DNA from: Saccharothrix sp. NRRL B-16348
GTDB taxonomy: Bacteria > Actinomycetota > Actinomycetes > Mycobacteriales > Pseudonocardiaceae
NCBI RefSeq assembly: GCF_001280085.1
Contig: NZ_LGED01000196.1
Coordinates: 124,001 to 188,000, forward strand
Reading direction: 5' to 3'
Length of the DNA stretch: 64,000 nucleotides
This document shows, piece after piece, positions 17,664-25,904 of this stretch. The position numbers and the translations under genes were made by a program. Positions within the stretch are counted from its first letter, which is position 1; each line of letters starts with the position of its first letter. The notes under the pieces were generated by a model. It was given only the letters and a program-made list of their open reading frames with translations, was not told the origin of the DNA and ran no database searches.

Positions 17664-19063
17664 ACCCGCTGGTGGTCATCGACGTCGTCGGCCTGACGCC
17701 GGCGTTGTTGCCGCACATGCCGAACCTCGCCCGCCTCGGGCGGCGGGGCTGGCAGGCCGAGCTGGGCACCGTGCTGCCCGCCGTGACGTGCAGCGCGCAG
17801 TCCACCCTGCTGACCGGGCTCACGCCGGCCGAGCACGGCATCGTCGGCAACGGCTGGTACTTCCGCGACCTCGGCGAGGTCCACCTGTGGCGCCAGCACA
17901 ACCGGCTCGTCCAGGGCGAGAAGCTGTGGGAGACCGCCCGCCGCGCCCGTCCCGGCTACACCGCCGCGAACGTCTGCTGGTGGTACGCCATGGGCGCCTC
18001 GACCGACATCACCGTCACCCCGCGGCCGATCTACCACGCCGACGGCCGCAAGTCGCCCGACGCCTACGTGCGACCGCCCGCGCTGCACGACGAGCTGGTC
18101 GCCGAGCTGGGGGAGTTCCCGCTGTTCCAGTACTGGGGACCGACCGCGGCCTTGAAGTCCAGCGAGTGGATCGTCGGCGCGGCGCGGCGCGTGCTCGCCT
18201 CGCAGCGACCCGACCTGCTGCTGGTCTACGTGCCCCACCTGGACTACGACCTCCAGCGGTTCGGTCCGGCCGGCCCGGAGGCGGCGCGTGCGGCGGCCGA
18301 CGTGGACGCGGCGCTCGCCCCGCTGCTCACCGACGCCGAAGCCGCCGGCGCGACCGTCGTGGCGCTGTCCGAGTACGGCATCACGCCGGCACGCACGCCC
18401 GTCGACATCAACCGGGCGTTGCGGCGGGCCGGGTTGCTGGAGGTCTACACCCAGGCCGGCATGGAGCTGCTGGACCCGTGGACGTCGCGCGCGTTCGCGG
18501 TGGCCGACCACCAGATCGCCCACGTCTACGTCGCCGACCCGGCCGACGTCCCGCGCGCCAGGGCCGTGCTGTCCGAACTGCCCGGCGTGGACGTCGTGCT
18601 CGACCGGGCTGAGCAGGCCGGCGTCCACCTCGACCACGAACGGTCGGGCGAACTGGTCGCCGTGGCCGAACCGGACGCCTGGTTCACCTACTACTACTGG
18701 ACCGACGACGACCGCGCACCGGACTTCGCGCGTGGCGTGGAGATCCACCGCAAACCCGGCTACGACCCGGCCGAGCTGTTCTTCGACCCGGACGACCCGT
18801 TCGTCAAGGCCAAGGCCGGGCTCAACCTGGCGCGCAAGAAGCTCGGCCTCCGATACGCGATGAACGTCGTGCCGCTCGACCCGTCGTGCGTGCGCGGCAC
18901 GCACGGCAGGCTCCCCGACCGCGCGGAGGACGGGCCGGTGCTGCTGTGCTCGGACCCCGCCGCGCCGGACGGGGTCGAGCGCACCGGCCGGATCGCCGCC
19001 ACCGACGTGCGCGACCTCCTGCTCGACCTGCAAGGCCTGTCCGCACCCGTGAAGGGACGGTGA
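17660..19063 (+). CDS. eboF: Nucleotide pyrophosphatase/alkaline-phosphatase family protein, EboF-like
   Basis: A 467-residue member of the type I phosphodiesterase/alkaline phosphatase superfamily. It starts VIDVVGLTPALLPHMPNL (first metal Asp near residue 6), has the nucleophile region AVTCSAQSTLLTGLTPAEHG near residue 40, VYVPHLDYDLQRFG (metal ligands) and ADHQIAHVYV. Members hydrolyse phosphodiesters or phosphomonoesters. There is no signal peptide. It ends the six-gene coupled operon and lies 9 bases from the convergent MMPL gene with no obvious terminator between. Confidence 0.82.
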   Translation: MNPLVVIDVVGLTPALLPHMPNLARLGRRGWQAELGTVLPAVTCSAQSTLLTGLTPAEHGIVGNGWYFRDLGEVHLWRQHNRLVQGEKLWETARRARPGYTAANVCWWYAMGASTDITVTPRPIYHADGRKSPDAYVRPPALHDELVAELGEFPLFQYWGPTAALKSSEWIVGAARRVLASQRPDLLLVYVPHLDYDLQRFGPAGPEAARAAADVDAALAPLLTDAEAAGATVVALSEYGITPARTPVDINRALRRAGLLEVYTQAGMELLDPWTSRAFAVADHQIAHVYVADPADVPRARAVLSELPGVDVVLDRAEQAGVHLDHERSGELVAVAEPDAWFTYYYWTDDDRAPDFARGVEIHRKPGYDPAELFFDPDDPFVKAKAGLNLARKKLGLRYAMNVVPLDPSCVRGTHGRLPDRAEDGPVLLCSDPAAPDGVERTGRIAATDVRDLLLDLQGLSAPVKGR

Positions 19064-19072
19064 GCGGTCAGG

Positions 19073-21214
19073 TCACGACGGCTGCCGCGACACGGCGGCG
19101 CGCTCGCGGCCCGGCGTCCACCACGTGAGGTCGCCGAGCAGCGCCATCGTGGCCGGGACGAGCAGGCAGCGGACCACGGTCGCGTCCACCGCGATCGCGA
19201 CCGCCATGCCGACGCCGAACATCTTGATCGTCGGGTCGTCGTTGGGCACGAACGCGAGGAAGACGCCGACCATGATCGCCGCCGCCGCGGTGATCACGCC
19301 GCCGGTGCCGACCAGGCCCTCGCGGACCGATCGCAGGTTGTCCCCGGTGAGCTTCCAGCGGCGCTGGACGTCGCTCAGCAGGAACACCTCGTAGTCCATC
19401 GACAGCCCGAACAGCAGGGCGAACAGCATGAGCGGCACGAAGCTCGGGATCGGCACCGGACCGGACAGCCCGATCCACGTCACACCCCAGCCCCAGGTGA
19501 ACACGGCCGTCAGGACGCCGTAGGCCGCACCGACGGAGATGAAGTCCATCACCGCCGCCTTGAGGGCGAGCAGCGGCGCGCGGAAGGCGAGCAGCAGGAC
19601 CGCGACCGACAGCAGCAGCACGACCCCGATGACGAGCGGCAGCTTGTCGGTCACCCGGTCGGCGAGGTCCAGCCGGGCGGCGGTGCCGCCGCCGACGTGC
19701 ACGGTCATGTCCGGGACGGACTGGCCCCGCAGGCGGCGGACGAGGTCCGCGGTCGCCGGGTCGCCGCCCGAGGTCGAGGGGATGACCTGGACCGTGACGA
19801 CCCGCCCGTCCGCGGAGGGCGTCGCCGGCCCGACGGCGGCCACGCCCGGCTGGGCCCGCGCCATCGCCACGAGCGGCGGCACGCGGGGGTCGTCGACGTC
19901 GGTGATCGGCGTCGTCGGTCGGCCGAGCACGGTGAGCGGCGTGCCCGTGCCCGGGCCGAACGCCGCCGAGACGGCGTCGTTCGCCTGGCGGACCGCGGTG
20001 GACTCCGGCGAGGACCCGGCGTCCAGCTGGCCGAGCCGCAGGTCGGTCGCCGGCGCGGCGAGCAGGGCCAGCAGCACGAGCGCGGACCCGCCCGCCACCC
20101 AGGGCCGGCGGGTCGCCAGGTCGGCCAGGCGCGCCCAGCGGCCACCGGAGCCTGAGCGGCGGGCCAGCCGGTGGTGCAGCGCCCCGCCGCGGGCGAGCCT
20201 GCGACCGGCCAGCGACGTCAGCGCGGGGAGCAGGGTGAGCGCGGCGAGCACCGCGAACAGGACCGCGATCCCGCACGTCCAGGCGAGCGTCCGCAGCAGC
20301 GGCACCTCGGTCAGGCCCAGTCCGGCGAGCGCGACCGCGACGGTCACCCCGGCGACGACCACCGCCGTGCCCGAGTCGCCGACCGCGCGTTCGACGGCGT
20401 CCGGCACGGTGAGGCCCGACCGCGCCAGCGTGCGGAACCTGCTGAGCAGGAACAACGAGTAGTCGATGCCGACGCCGAGGCCGACCATGAGCGCCAGGGT
20501 CGTCGCCACGGCGGGCATCGAGGTCAGGTTCCCGGCGAGCCCGACGGTCCCCAGCGTCGCGAGCACGGAGAGCGCCGACGTCAGCAGCGGCAGCGCCGCG
20601 CCGACCAGGCCGCCGAGCGCGAGGAAGAGCACGACGGCGGCCAGGACCAGGCCGAAGTACTCGTCGCCGGTGCTGCCCGAGCCGTCGACGACCTGGGCGA
20701 GCGCACCGCCGGGCAGGACGCGCAGGCCGGCGTCGGCGGCGGGCCGGGCGGCGTCGGTGACGGCGTGCGCCATCGCCTTGGTGAGCTCCGCCCGGCGGAC
20801 GTCCAGCCCCACCGTGAACCAGCCGGTGCGGCCGTCCGCGGACAGCGACCCGTCCCGCGTCGACGGTGGCTTCACGGTGGTCACGTGCCCGGCCTCGCGC
20901 AAGGAGGCCGCCGTCGCGGCCAGCACACCGGCGTGGGCGCTGTCGTCCAGCCTGCCGTCCGCGGCCACCACGATCACGGTCCCCGAGGTGAGCGGGCTCT
21001 CGGGCGACGCGGTCAGGTCCCGCACGAGCTGGGCGTCGGTGCCCGGCAGGCTCACGTCGTTGTCCGTCGGCGTGCCGATCACCTTCGCGGCCGTCACCAG
21101 CGCCAGCACCAGCAGCACCCACGCGCCGATCACGACGAACCGGTGTCGGACGCAGACCCGGCCGACCCTCGCGACGGCACGGGCCGCCCGGCCGTCGTGC
21201 ACGGCGGTGCTCAT
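19073..21214 (-). CDS. MMPL-family RND transporter
   Basis: A 713-residue membrane exporter with the MMPL duplicated layout. An N-terminal helix near residues 28-45 is followed by an outer domain, then a helix bundle with GLGVGIDYSLFLLSRF near residue 250. The second half repeats this with GLSMDYEVFLLS near residue 615. MMPL proteins export lipids, siderophores or drugs using proton flux. It lies 78 bases downstream of a TetR gene on the same strand, so the two probably form an operon. It may remove the compound sensed by TetR. Confidence 0.92.
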   Translation of the reverse strand: MSTAVHDGRAARAVARVGRVCVRHRFVVIGAWVLLVLALVTAAKVIGTPTDNDVSLPGTDAQLVRDLTASPESPLTSGTVIVVAADGRLDDSAHAGVLAATAASLREAGHVTTVKPPSTRDGSLSADGRTGWFTVGLDVRRAELTKAMAHAVTDAARPAADAGLRVLPGGALAQVVDGSGSTGDEYFGLVLAAVVLFLALGGLVGAALPLLTSALSVLATLGTVGLAGNLTSMPAVATTLALMVGLGVGIDYSLFLLSRFRTLARSGLTVPDAVERAVGDSGTAVVVAGVTVAVALAGLGLTEVPLLRTLAWTCGIAVLFAVLAALTLLPALTSLAGRRLARGGALHHRLARRSGSGGRWARLADLATRRPWVAGGSALVLLALLAAPATDLRLGQLDAGSSPESTAVRQANDAVSAAFGPGTGTPLTVLGRPTTPITDVDDPRVPPLVAMARAQPGVAAVGPATPSADGRVVTVQVIPSTSGGDPATADLVRRLRGQSVPDMTVHVGGGTAARLDLADRVTDKLPLVIGVVLLLSVAVLLLAFRAPLLALKAAVMDFISVGAAYGVLTAVFTWGWGVTWIGLSGPVPIPSFVPLMLFALLFGLSMDYEVFLLSDVQRRWKLTGDNLRSVREGLVGTGGVITAAAAIMVGVFLAFVPNDDPTIKMFGVGMAVAIAVDATVVRCLLVPATMALLGDLTWWTPGRERAAVSRQPS

Positions 21215-21292
21215 CGGTCCTCCAGCAGCGGTCCAGTCCCTTGTGGACCGTCGACCTGGAGCGCGCCGCGTCCGGGACCGGCCACTCGCCGC

Positions 21293-22009
21293 TCAGTCTG
21301 CCGGACCTCCGGTGGGGGTGGAGGCCAATCGGGTGAGCAACTCGGTCAGCAGCAGCCGTTCGCCCGCCGACAGGGGCGGTTCGCGGTGGGCGCTCAGGGT
21401 CGCGAGCAGTGCCCGTGCCGTGTCGGGGAGGGCGGCGTCGGTGCCCTGCCCGGCCGGCTGCTCCTGCTTGACGACGGCGGCGAGCACGGCGTCGCGGACG
21501 CGCCGGGACAGGCCGGCGTGGGCGGGCGCGTCCGGCTCGGCGACGAGCGTCAACGTCGTGCCGACGCACGCGGAGTGGATGGTCGGCACGGCGTCGTCGG
21601 GCGTGACGAGCAGCCGACCTTGTTCGGCGAGGCGGACCAGCATGCCGTGCAGCACCTGCAACCCCTCGCGTGCCGAAGGGTGCTCGCGCGCCCTTGTGCC
21701 GCCGTACATGAGCACGTAGAACACCGGGTGCGTCAGGCCGAACCGGATGTGGCGGTCCCACCCGGCCTTCAGGTCGTCGAGCGGGTCCTCGGACGGCTCG
21801 TGGCCCTGCTTCTCGGCCAGGTAGCGGGCGAAGCCCTCGGCCGCGACCGCGTCGAGGAGTCCCCGCTTGTCGCCGAAGTGGTGGTACAGCGTCGGCGCGG
21901 TGATCTTGGCGGCCTGGCACACGTCGCGGACGGACACGGACTCGACCGCCGTGTCCCGGAGGAGGTCCGCCGTCACGTCGAGGATGTGCTGCCGCGTCGA
22001 TCCGGTCAT
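21293..22009 (-). CDS. TetR-family transcriptional regulator
   Basis: A 238-residue repressor from ATG 22009. The N-terminal helix-turn-helix is clear (VRDVCQAAKITAPTLYHHF near residue 28). The ligand domain is divergent, as usual. The TetR-MMPL pair diverges from the molybdenum hydroxylase operon at 22119. Two 15-base repeats in the intergenic region are good operator candidates; one overlaps this gene's start codon, suggesting autorepression. An upstream in-frame ATG at 22039 is less likely because it would place coding sequence through the operator region. Confidence 0.9.
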   Translation of the reverse strand: MTGSTRQHILDVTADLLRDTAVESVSVRDVCQAAKITAPTLYHHFGDKRGLLDAVAAEGFARYLAEKQGHEPSEDPLDDLKAGWDRHIRFGLTHPVFYVLMYGGTRAREHPSAREGLQVLHGMLVRLAEQGRLLVTPDDAVPTIHSACVGTTLTLVAEPDAPAHAGLSRRVRDAVLAAVVKQEQPAGQGTDAALPDTARALLATLSAHREPPLSAGERLLLTELLTRLASTPTGGPAD

Positions 22010-22023
22010 GTAACGACGATATA
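22009..22023. promoter_or_regulatory. Operator-like site 1 (TGTAACGACGATATA)
   Basis: This 15-mer overlaps the TetR start codon. It matches the reverse complement of the second site (22084-22098) at 13 of 15 positions. The pattern is approximately TATA-R-CG-W-CG-Y-TATA, a near-palindrome of the size TetR dimers bind. AT-rich ends stand out in GC-rich DNA. Confidence 0.6.
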
Positions 22024-22083
22024 CGGAAGGGGTTGCCATCGTTACACCAGGCCGGGTATACCTGACCCTGTTACAGGCGGCGC

Positions 22084-22098
22084 TATAGCGTCGTTATA
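22084..22098. promoter_or_regulatory. Operator-like site 2 (TATAGCGTCGTTATA)
   Basis: A near-perfect 15-base palindrome (two asymmetric positions) about 20 bases before the Fe-S subunit gene. Together with site 1 it would let the TetR protein control both its own operon and the oxidoreductase. Further related bits (CGTTAC at 22040-22045, GTATAC at 22057-22062, CCTGTTACAGG about 22067-22077) lie between the two sites. Confidence 0.6.
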
Positions 22099-22118
22099 CC
22101 CGAGTCGAGGAGGATGCG

Positions 22119-22736
22119 GTGCCGGAGCCATCACGCCCCGCGCGGGCGCACACCCGGAGAACGGTGCTGAAGTCCACCGCGGTCACCGCGGCGGGCACCG
22201 CGTTCCTGCCGGCCGTCGCGCGCGCCGAGCCCACCGCCCTCTCCCGCGGCACGATCGCACCGGGGGAGAGCGCGGAGATCACCCTGTCGGTCAACGGTCG
22301 CGACCGGGTCGTGGCGGTCGAGCCGAGGGTGACGCTGCTGGACGCGTTGCGCGAGCGGCTGGGGCTGACCGGCACGAAGAAGGGCTGCGACCGGGGCGAG
22401 TGCGGCGCCTGCACGGTCCTGGTCGACGGTGAGCGGGTCAAGTCCTGCCTGACGCTCGCGGTGATGCGGCAGGGCAGCGACATCACCACCGTCGAAGGGC
22501 TGGCCGACGGTGACCGGCTGCACCCGGTCCAGGAGGCGTTCATCCGGCACGACGCCTTCCAGTGCGGCGCGTGCACGTCCGGGCAGGTCATGTCCGCCGT
22601 CGCGTGCATCCGCGAGGGGCACGCCGGCACGGAGGCGGAGATCCGCGAGTGGATGAGCGGCAACCTGTGCCGTTGCGCCTGCTACCAGAACATCGTGGCG
22701 GCGGTCGCCGACGCGGCCCGGGAGGTGCGCCGGTGA
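22119..22736 (+). CDS. Periplasmic molybdenum aldehyde oxidoreductase, 2Fe-2S subunit (PaoA/YagT-like)
   Basis: A 205-residue iron-sulfur subunit. A twin-arginine signal is visible (RRTVLKSTAVTAAGTAFLP near residues 12-30), so the holoenzyme is exported folded. Plant-type 2Fe-2S ligands are in GCDRGECGACTV; the second cluster ligands are in QCGACTSGQV and CRCACYQNI, slightly different from the usual CGFCTPG and CRCTGY forms. GTG 22119 follows GAGGAGG. Size and Tat signal match E. coli PaoA (YagT), whose complex oxidises aromatic aldehydes. The actual substrate is unknown. Confidence 0.9.
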   Translation: MPEPSRPARAHTRRTVLKSTAVTAAGTAFLPAVARAEPTALSRGTIAPGESAEITLSVNGRDRVVAVEPRVTLLDALRERLGLTGTKKGCDRGECGACTVLVDGERVKSCLTLAVMRQGSDITTVEGLADGDRLHPVQEAFIRHDAFQCGACTSGQVMSAVACIREGHAGTEAEIREWMSGNLCRCACYQNIVAAVADAAREVRR

Positions 22737-23710
22737 AGGCGTTCGGCTACAGCCAGGTCCGGGAACCGGCGGAAGCGGTGCGGGCGGCGCGGCAGACGCC
22801 GGGTGCCGCGTTCATCGCGGGCGGCACGGACCTGTTGAACCTCATGAGGGACGGCGCGCAGCACCACGACCACCTCGTCGACATCAATCACCTCGACCTG
22901 GCGTCGGTCGCCGACTCGTCGAAGGGCCTGCGCATCGGCGGCTTGGCCCGGATGCGGCACGTGGCCGAGCACCGGTCGGTCCGCGAGCGCTACCCCGTGC
23001 TGGCCGAGGCGCTGGAGGCGTCCGCGTCACCGCAGGTGCGCAACATGGCGACGATCGGCGGGAACCTGCTGCAACGCACCCGGTGCGGCTACTTCCGGGA
23101 CGCGGCCTCGGCGTGCAACAAGCGGGCGCCGGGCAGCGGGTGCTCCGCGCTGGAGGGCTGGAACCGCGGGCACGCCGTGCTCGGCGGCAGCGAGCACTGC
23201 ATCGCCACCCACCCCTCGGACCTCGCGGTCGCCCTGCTCGCCCTCGACGCGGTGGTGCACCTGCTCGGCCCGGACGGTCCGCGGCAGGTCCCGGTGGACG
23301 GGTTCCACCTCCGGCCGGGGAACGCGCCGCACGTCGACACCGTGCTGCGGCCCGCGGAGCTGATCACCGCGGTCGAGGTGCCGCGGCCGGCGGCGCGGTC
23401 GCGCTACCTGAAGTTGCGCGACCGCGCCACGTTCGAGTTCGCGGTCGTCTCGATCGCGGCGGTCGTGGACCTGCGCGGCGGCCGGGTGCGTGACGTGCGG
23501 TTGGCGTTCGGCGGGATCGGCACGACCCCGTGGCGCTCGCCCGAAGCCGAGGCGGTCCTGAGGGGCGCGCCGCTCACGGTGGACGCGATCGAGCGGGCGG
23601 GTCGCGCGCTCGTGCGCGACGCCGTGCCGCGGCAGCACAACGGGTTCAAGGTCGAGCTGGTGCAACGCGCGCTGGTGGAACTGCTCAGCGGATGGGGAGG
23701 TTCGCGGTGA
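22733..23710 (+). CDS. Molybdenum aldehyde oxidoreductase, FAD subunit (PaoB/YagS-like)
   Basis: A 325-residue FAD-binding subunit of the xanthine dehydrogenase family. FAD segments IAGGTDLLNLMRDGA near residue 32 and TIGGNLLQRTRCGYF near residue 107 are present. The stretch RCGYFRD, ACNKR, GSGCSA and SEHCIATHPSD gives the extra cysteines that hold a 4Fe-4S cluster in PaoB, a feature absent from classic xanthine dehydrogenases. The GTG start overlaps the upstream stop. Confidence 0.9.
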   Translation: MKAFGYSQVREPAEAVRAARQTPGAAFIAGGTDLLNLMRDGAQHHDHLVDINHLDLASVADSSKGLRIGGLARMRHVAEHRSVRERYPVLAEALEASASPQVRNMATIGGNLLQRTRCGYFRDAASACNKRAPGSGCSALEGWNRGHAVLGGSEHCIATHPSDLAVALLALDAVVHLLGPDGPRQVPVDGFHLRPGNAPHVDTVLRPAELITAVEVPRPAARSRYLKLRDRATFEFAVVSIAAVVDLRGGRVRDVRLAFGGIGTTPWRSPEAEAVLRGAPLTVDAIERAGRALVRDAVPRQHNGFKVELVQRALVELLSGWGGSR

Positions 23711-25893
23711 ACGACGGCCTGGTGGGACGTCCGGTGATGCGCGTCGACGGCCGTGCCAAGGTCACCGGCGCCGCCCGGTACCCGGCGGACGACCCGGTCC
23801 CGGGCGCGCTGCACGGTTTCCTGGTCACCAGCACGGTGGCCCGCGGCGAAGTCGTGGGCATCGACAAGTCGGCGGCGCTGGCGCACCCCGGCGTGGTCGC
23901 GGTGTACACGCACGCCGACCTGCCTCGCCTGACCGTGCCGACGTTCCCGTACATCAAGGGGTTCATCCCGTTGCAGGGCACCGCCGTGCACCACGCCGGC
24001 CAACCCGTGGCGATCGTCCTGGCCACGACCGTGGAGCAGGCGGGGGAAGGCGCGAACCTGGTGCGCATCGACTACCGCGCCGAACCGCCGACGGCGTCGA
24101 TCGACGACGCTCCCCAGCCGCCCCACCTGCCGAAACCCTTCCGCAACCGGCCCAACGAGATCGCCCGCGGCGACGCGGCGGCGGCGCTGGCGGCCGCGGA
24201 GGTCCGGCTGGAGGCCCGCTACTCCAGCCCGCCGCGCCACCACAACCCGATCGAGCCGCACGCCACCACGGCGCAGTGGGACGGGGACAGCGTGACGGTG
24301 CACGAGACCGCGCAGGGGGTCAACCTCACCAGGTCGGTCCTGTCCACCGCGTTCGGCCTGCCACCGGACCGCATCCGCGTGCTGGCGCCGTTCCTGGGCG
24401 GTGGTTTCGGCTCGAAGGGACCGGTCTGGCCGCACACCATCCTCACCGTCGCGGCCGCGCGGCTGGCCCGGCGACCGGTCCGCCTGGTGCTCACCCGCGC
24501 CCAGATGTTCACCCTGACCGGCCACCGGGCCGAGTTCCGCCAGCACCTGCGGATCGGCGCCACCCGCCAGGGCAAGCTCACCGCCCTGGTCGAGACGACC
24601 ACGGCCCAGCTGAGCCGCACCGAGGAGTCGATCTTCAACGAGAGCGACTCGACCAGCACCCTCTACGACTGCCCGAACGTCCACATCAGACAGGAAGGCG
24701 TGCCGCTCGACCTCGCCTCGTCCAGCTACATGCGCTCACCCGAGACCACCGCCCACTTCGGCCTGGAGACCGCGCTGGACGAACTCGCCTGGCAGGTGGG
24801 CGTCGACCCGGTGGAGCTGAGGCGGCGCAACCACACCGCGGTCAACCAGGAGACCGGCTCGCCGATCAGGGGCAAGCGCCTGCTGGACTGCTACCGGATC
24901 GCGGCCGAGGCGTTCGGCTGGTCCCGGCGCGCGCCGCGGCCCGGCGCCACCAAGGACGGCGACGAGTACGTCGGCTGGGGCATGGCCACCGAAGCGCACA
25001 CCTTCGCCGCCGCACCGGCCACCCCGCCGGTCACCGCGTCGGTCACGATCGGCGCCGACGGCCGGGCGGTGGTGCGCATCGCCACCCAGGACATCGGCAC
25101 CGGCACGTACACGGTGATCGGCCAGATCGCCGCCGACGCCCTGGGCGTGCCGCTGGACGCCGTCACCGCCGTCATCGGCGACTCCGCGCTGCCGTACGCG
25201 GGCGTGTCGGCGGGCTCGGCGACCATCGCGAGCATCACCGGCCCGGTGGACCGCGCCGCCCGCGCCGCCCGTGACGCGGTGGTGGCCCTGGCCGTGGCCG
25301 ACCCGCGGTCACCCCTGGTCGGTGTGCCGGCGGCGGAGGTCGTGACCGCGCACGGCCACCTGTTCCACGCGCGCGACCGCGAGCGACGCGACAGCTACCG
25401 CGCCGTCGTCGGCAGGCACGGCAGGCCGGTGGAGACGACCGGGACCCTGCTCAACGCACCGGGCCACTCGTGGGGCGCGGTGTTCCTCGAAGTGCGGGTG
25501 CACGCCAGGCTGGGCTCGGTGCGCGTCACCCGCGTCGTGACCGCGCACGACCTGGGCCGGGTGATGAACCGCCGCACGGCGCGCGGCCAGGTGCTCGGCG
25601 GCGTGACGTGGGGCATCGGGCACGCGCTCATGGAGCACACCGCCTACGACCGAAGCACCGCCCGGGTGGTCAACCCGAACCTGTCCACCTACCTCGTGCC
25701 CGTGTGCGCGGACACCCCGGCGGTCGAGAGCCACTTCGTCGACCACCAGGACCCCGACAGCACCGCCCTCGGCGCGCGCGGGTTCGGCGAGACCCCGATC
25801 ACCGGGGTGCCCGCCGCCATCGGCAACGCCGTCTACCACGCCACCGGCCGACGCGTGCGGGACCTGCCCATCACGCGCGACAAGCTGCTGTAG
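23707..25893 (+). CDS. Molybdenum aldehyde oxidoreductase, molybdopterin subunit (PaoC/YagR-like)
   Basis: A 728-residue catalytic subunit. It carries the molybdopterin loop FLGGGFGSKG near residue 232, GRAVVRIATQDIGTGTYTV near residue 452, and the active-site glutamate segment GARGFGETPITG near residue 690. Length fits PaoC (about 730). GTG 23707 overlaps the FAD-subunit stop; ATG 23692 is an alternative within the overlap. It assembles with the preceding two products and needs the XdhC-type factor encoded next. Confidence 0.92.
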   Translation: MNDGLVGRPVMRVDGRAKVTGAARYPADDPVPGALHGFLVTSTVARGEVVGIDKSAALAHPGVVAVYTHADLPRLTVPTFPYIKGFIPLQGTAVHHAGQPVAIVLATTVEQAGEGANLVRIDYRAEPPTASIDDAPQPPHLPKPFRNRPNEIARGDAAAALAAAEVRLEARYSSPPRHHNPIEPHATTAQWDGDSVTVHETAQGVNLTRSVLSTAFGLPPDRIRVLAPFLGGGFGSKGPVWPHTILTVAAARLARRPVRLVLTRAQMFTLTGHRAEFRQHLRIGATRQGKLTALVETTTAQLSRTEESIFNESDSTSTLYDCPNVHIRQEGVPLDLASSSYMRSPETTAHFGLETALDELAWQVGVDPVELRRRNHTAVNQETGSPIRGKRLLDCYRIAAEAFGWSRRAPRPGATKDGDEYVGWGMATEAHTFAAAPATPPVTASVTIGADGRAVVRIATQDIGTGTYTVIGQIAADALGVPLDAVTAVIGDSALPYAGVSAGSATIASITGPVDRAARAARDAVVALAVADPRSPLVGVPAAEVVTAHGHLFHARDRERRDSYRAVVGRHGRPVETTGTLLNAPGHSWGAVFLEVRVHARLGSVRVTRVVTAHDLGRVMNRRTARGQVLGGVTWGIGHALMEHTAYDRSTARVVNPNLSTYLVPVCADTPAVESHFVDHQDPDSTALGARGFGETPITGVPAAIGNAVYHATGRRVRDLPITRDKLL

Positions 25894-25904
25894 AGGAGCG
25901 CGCA

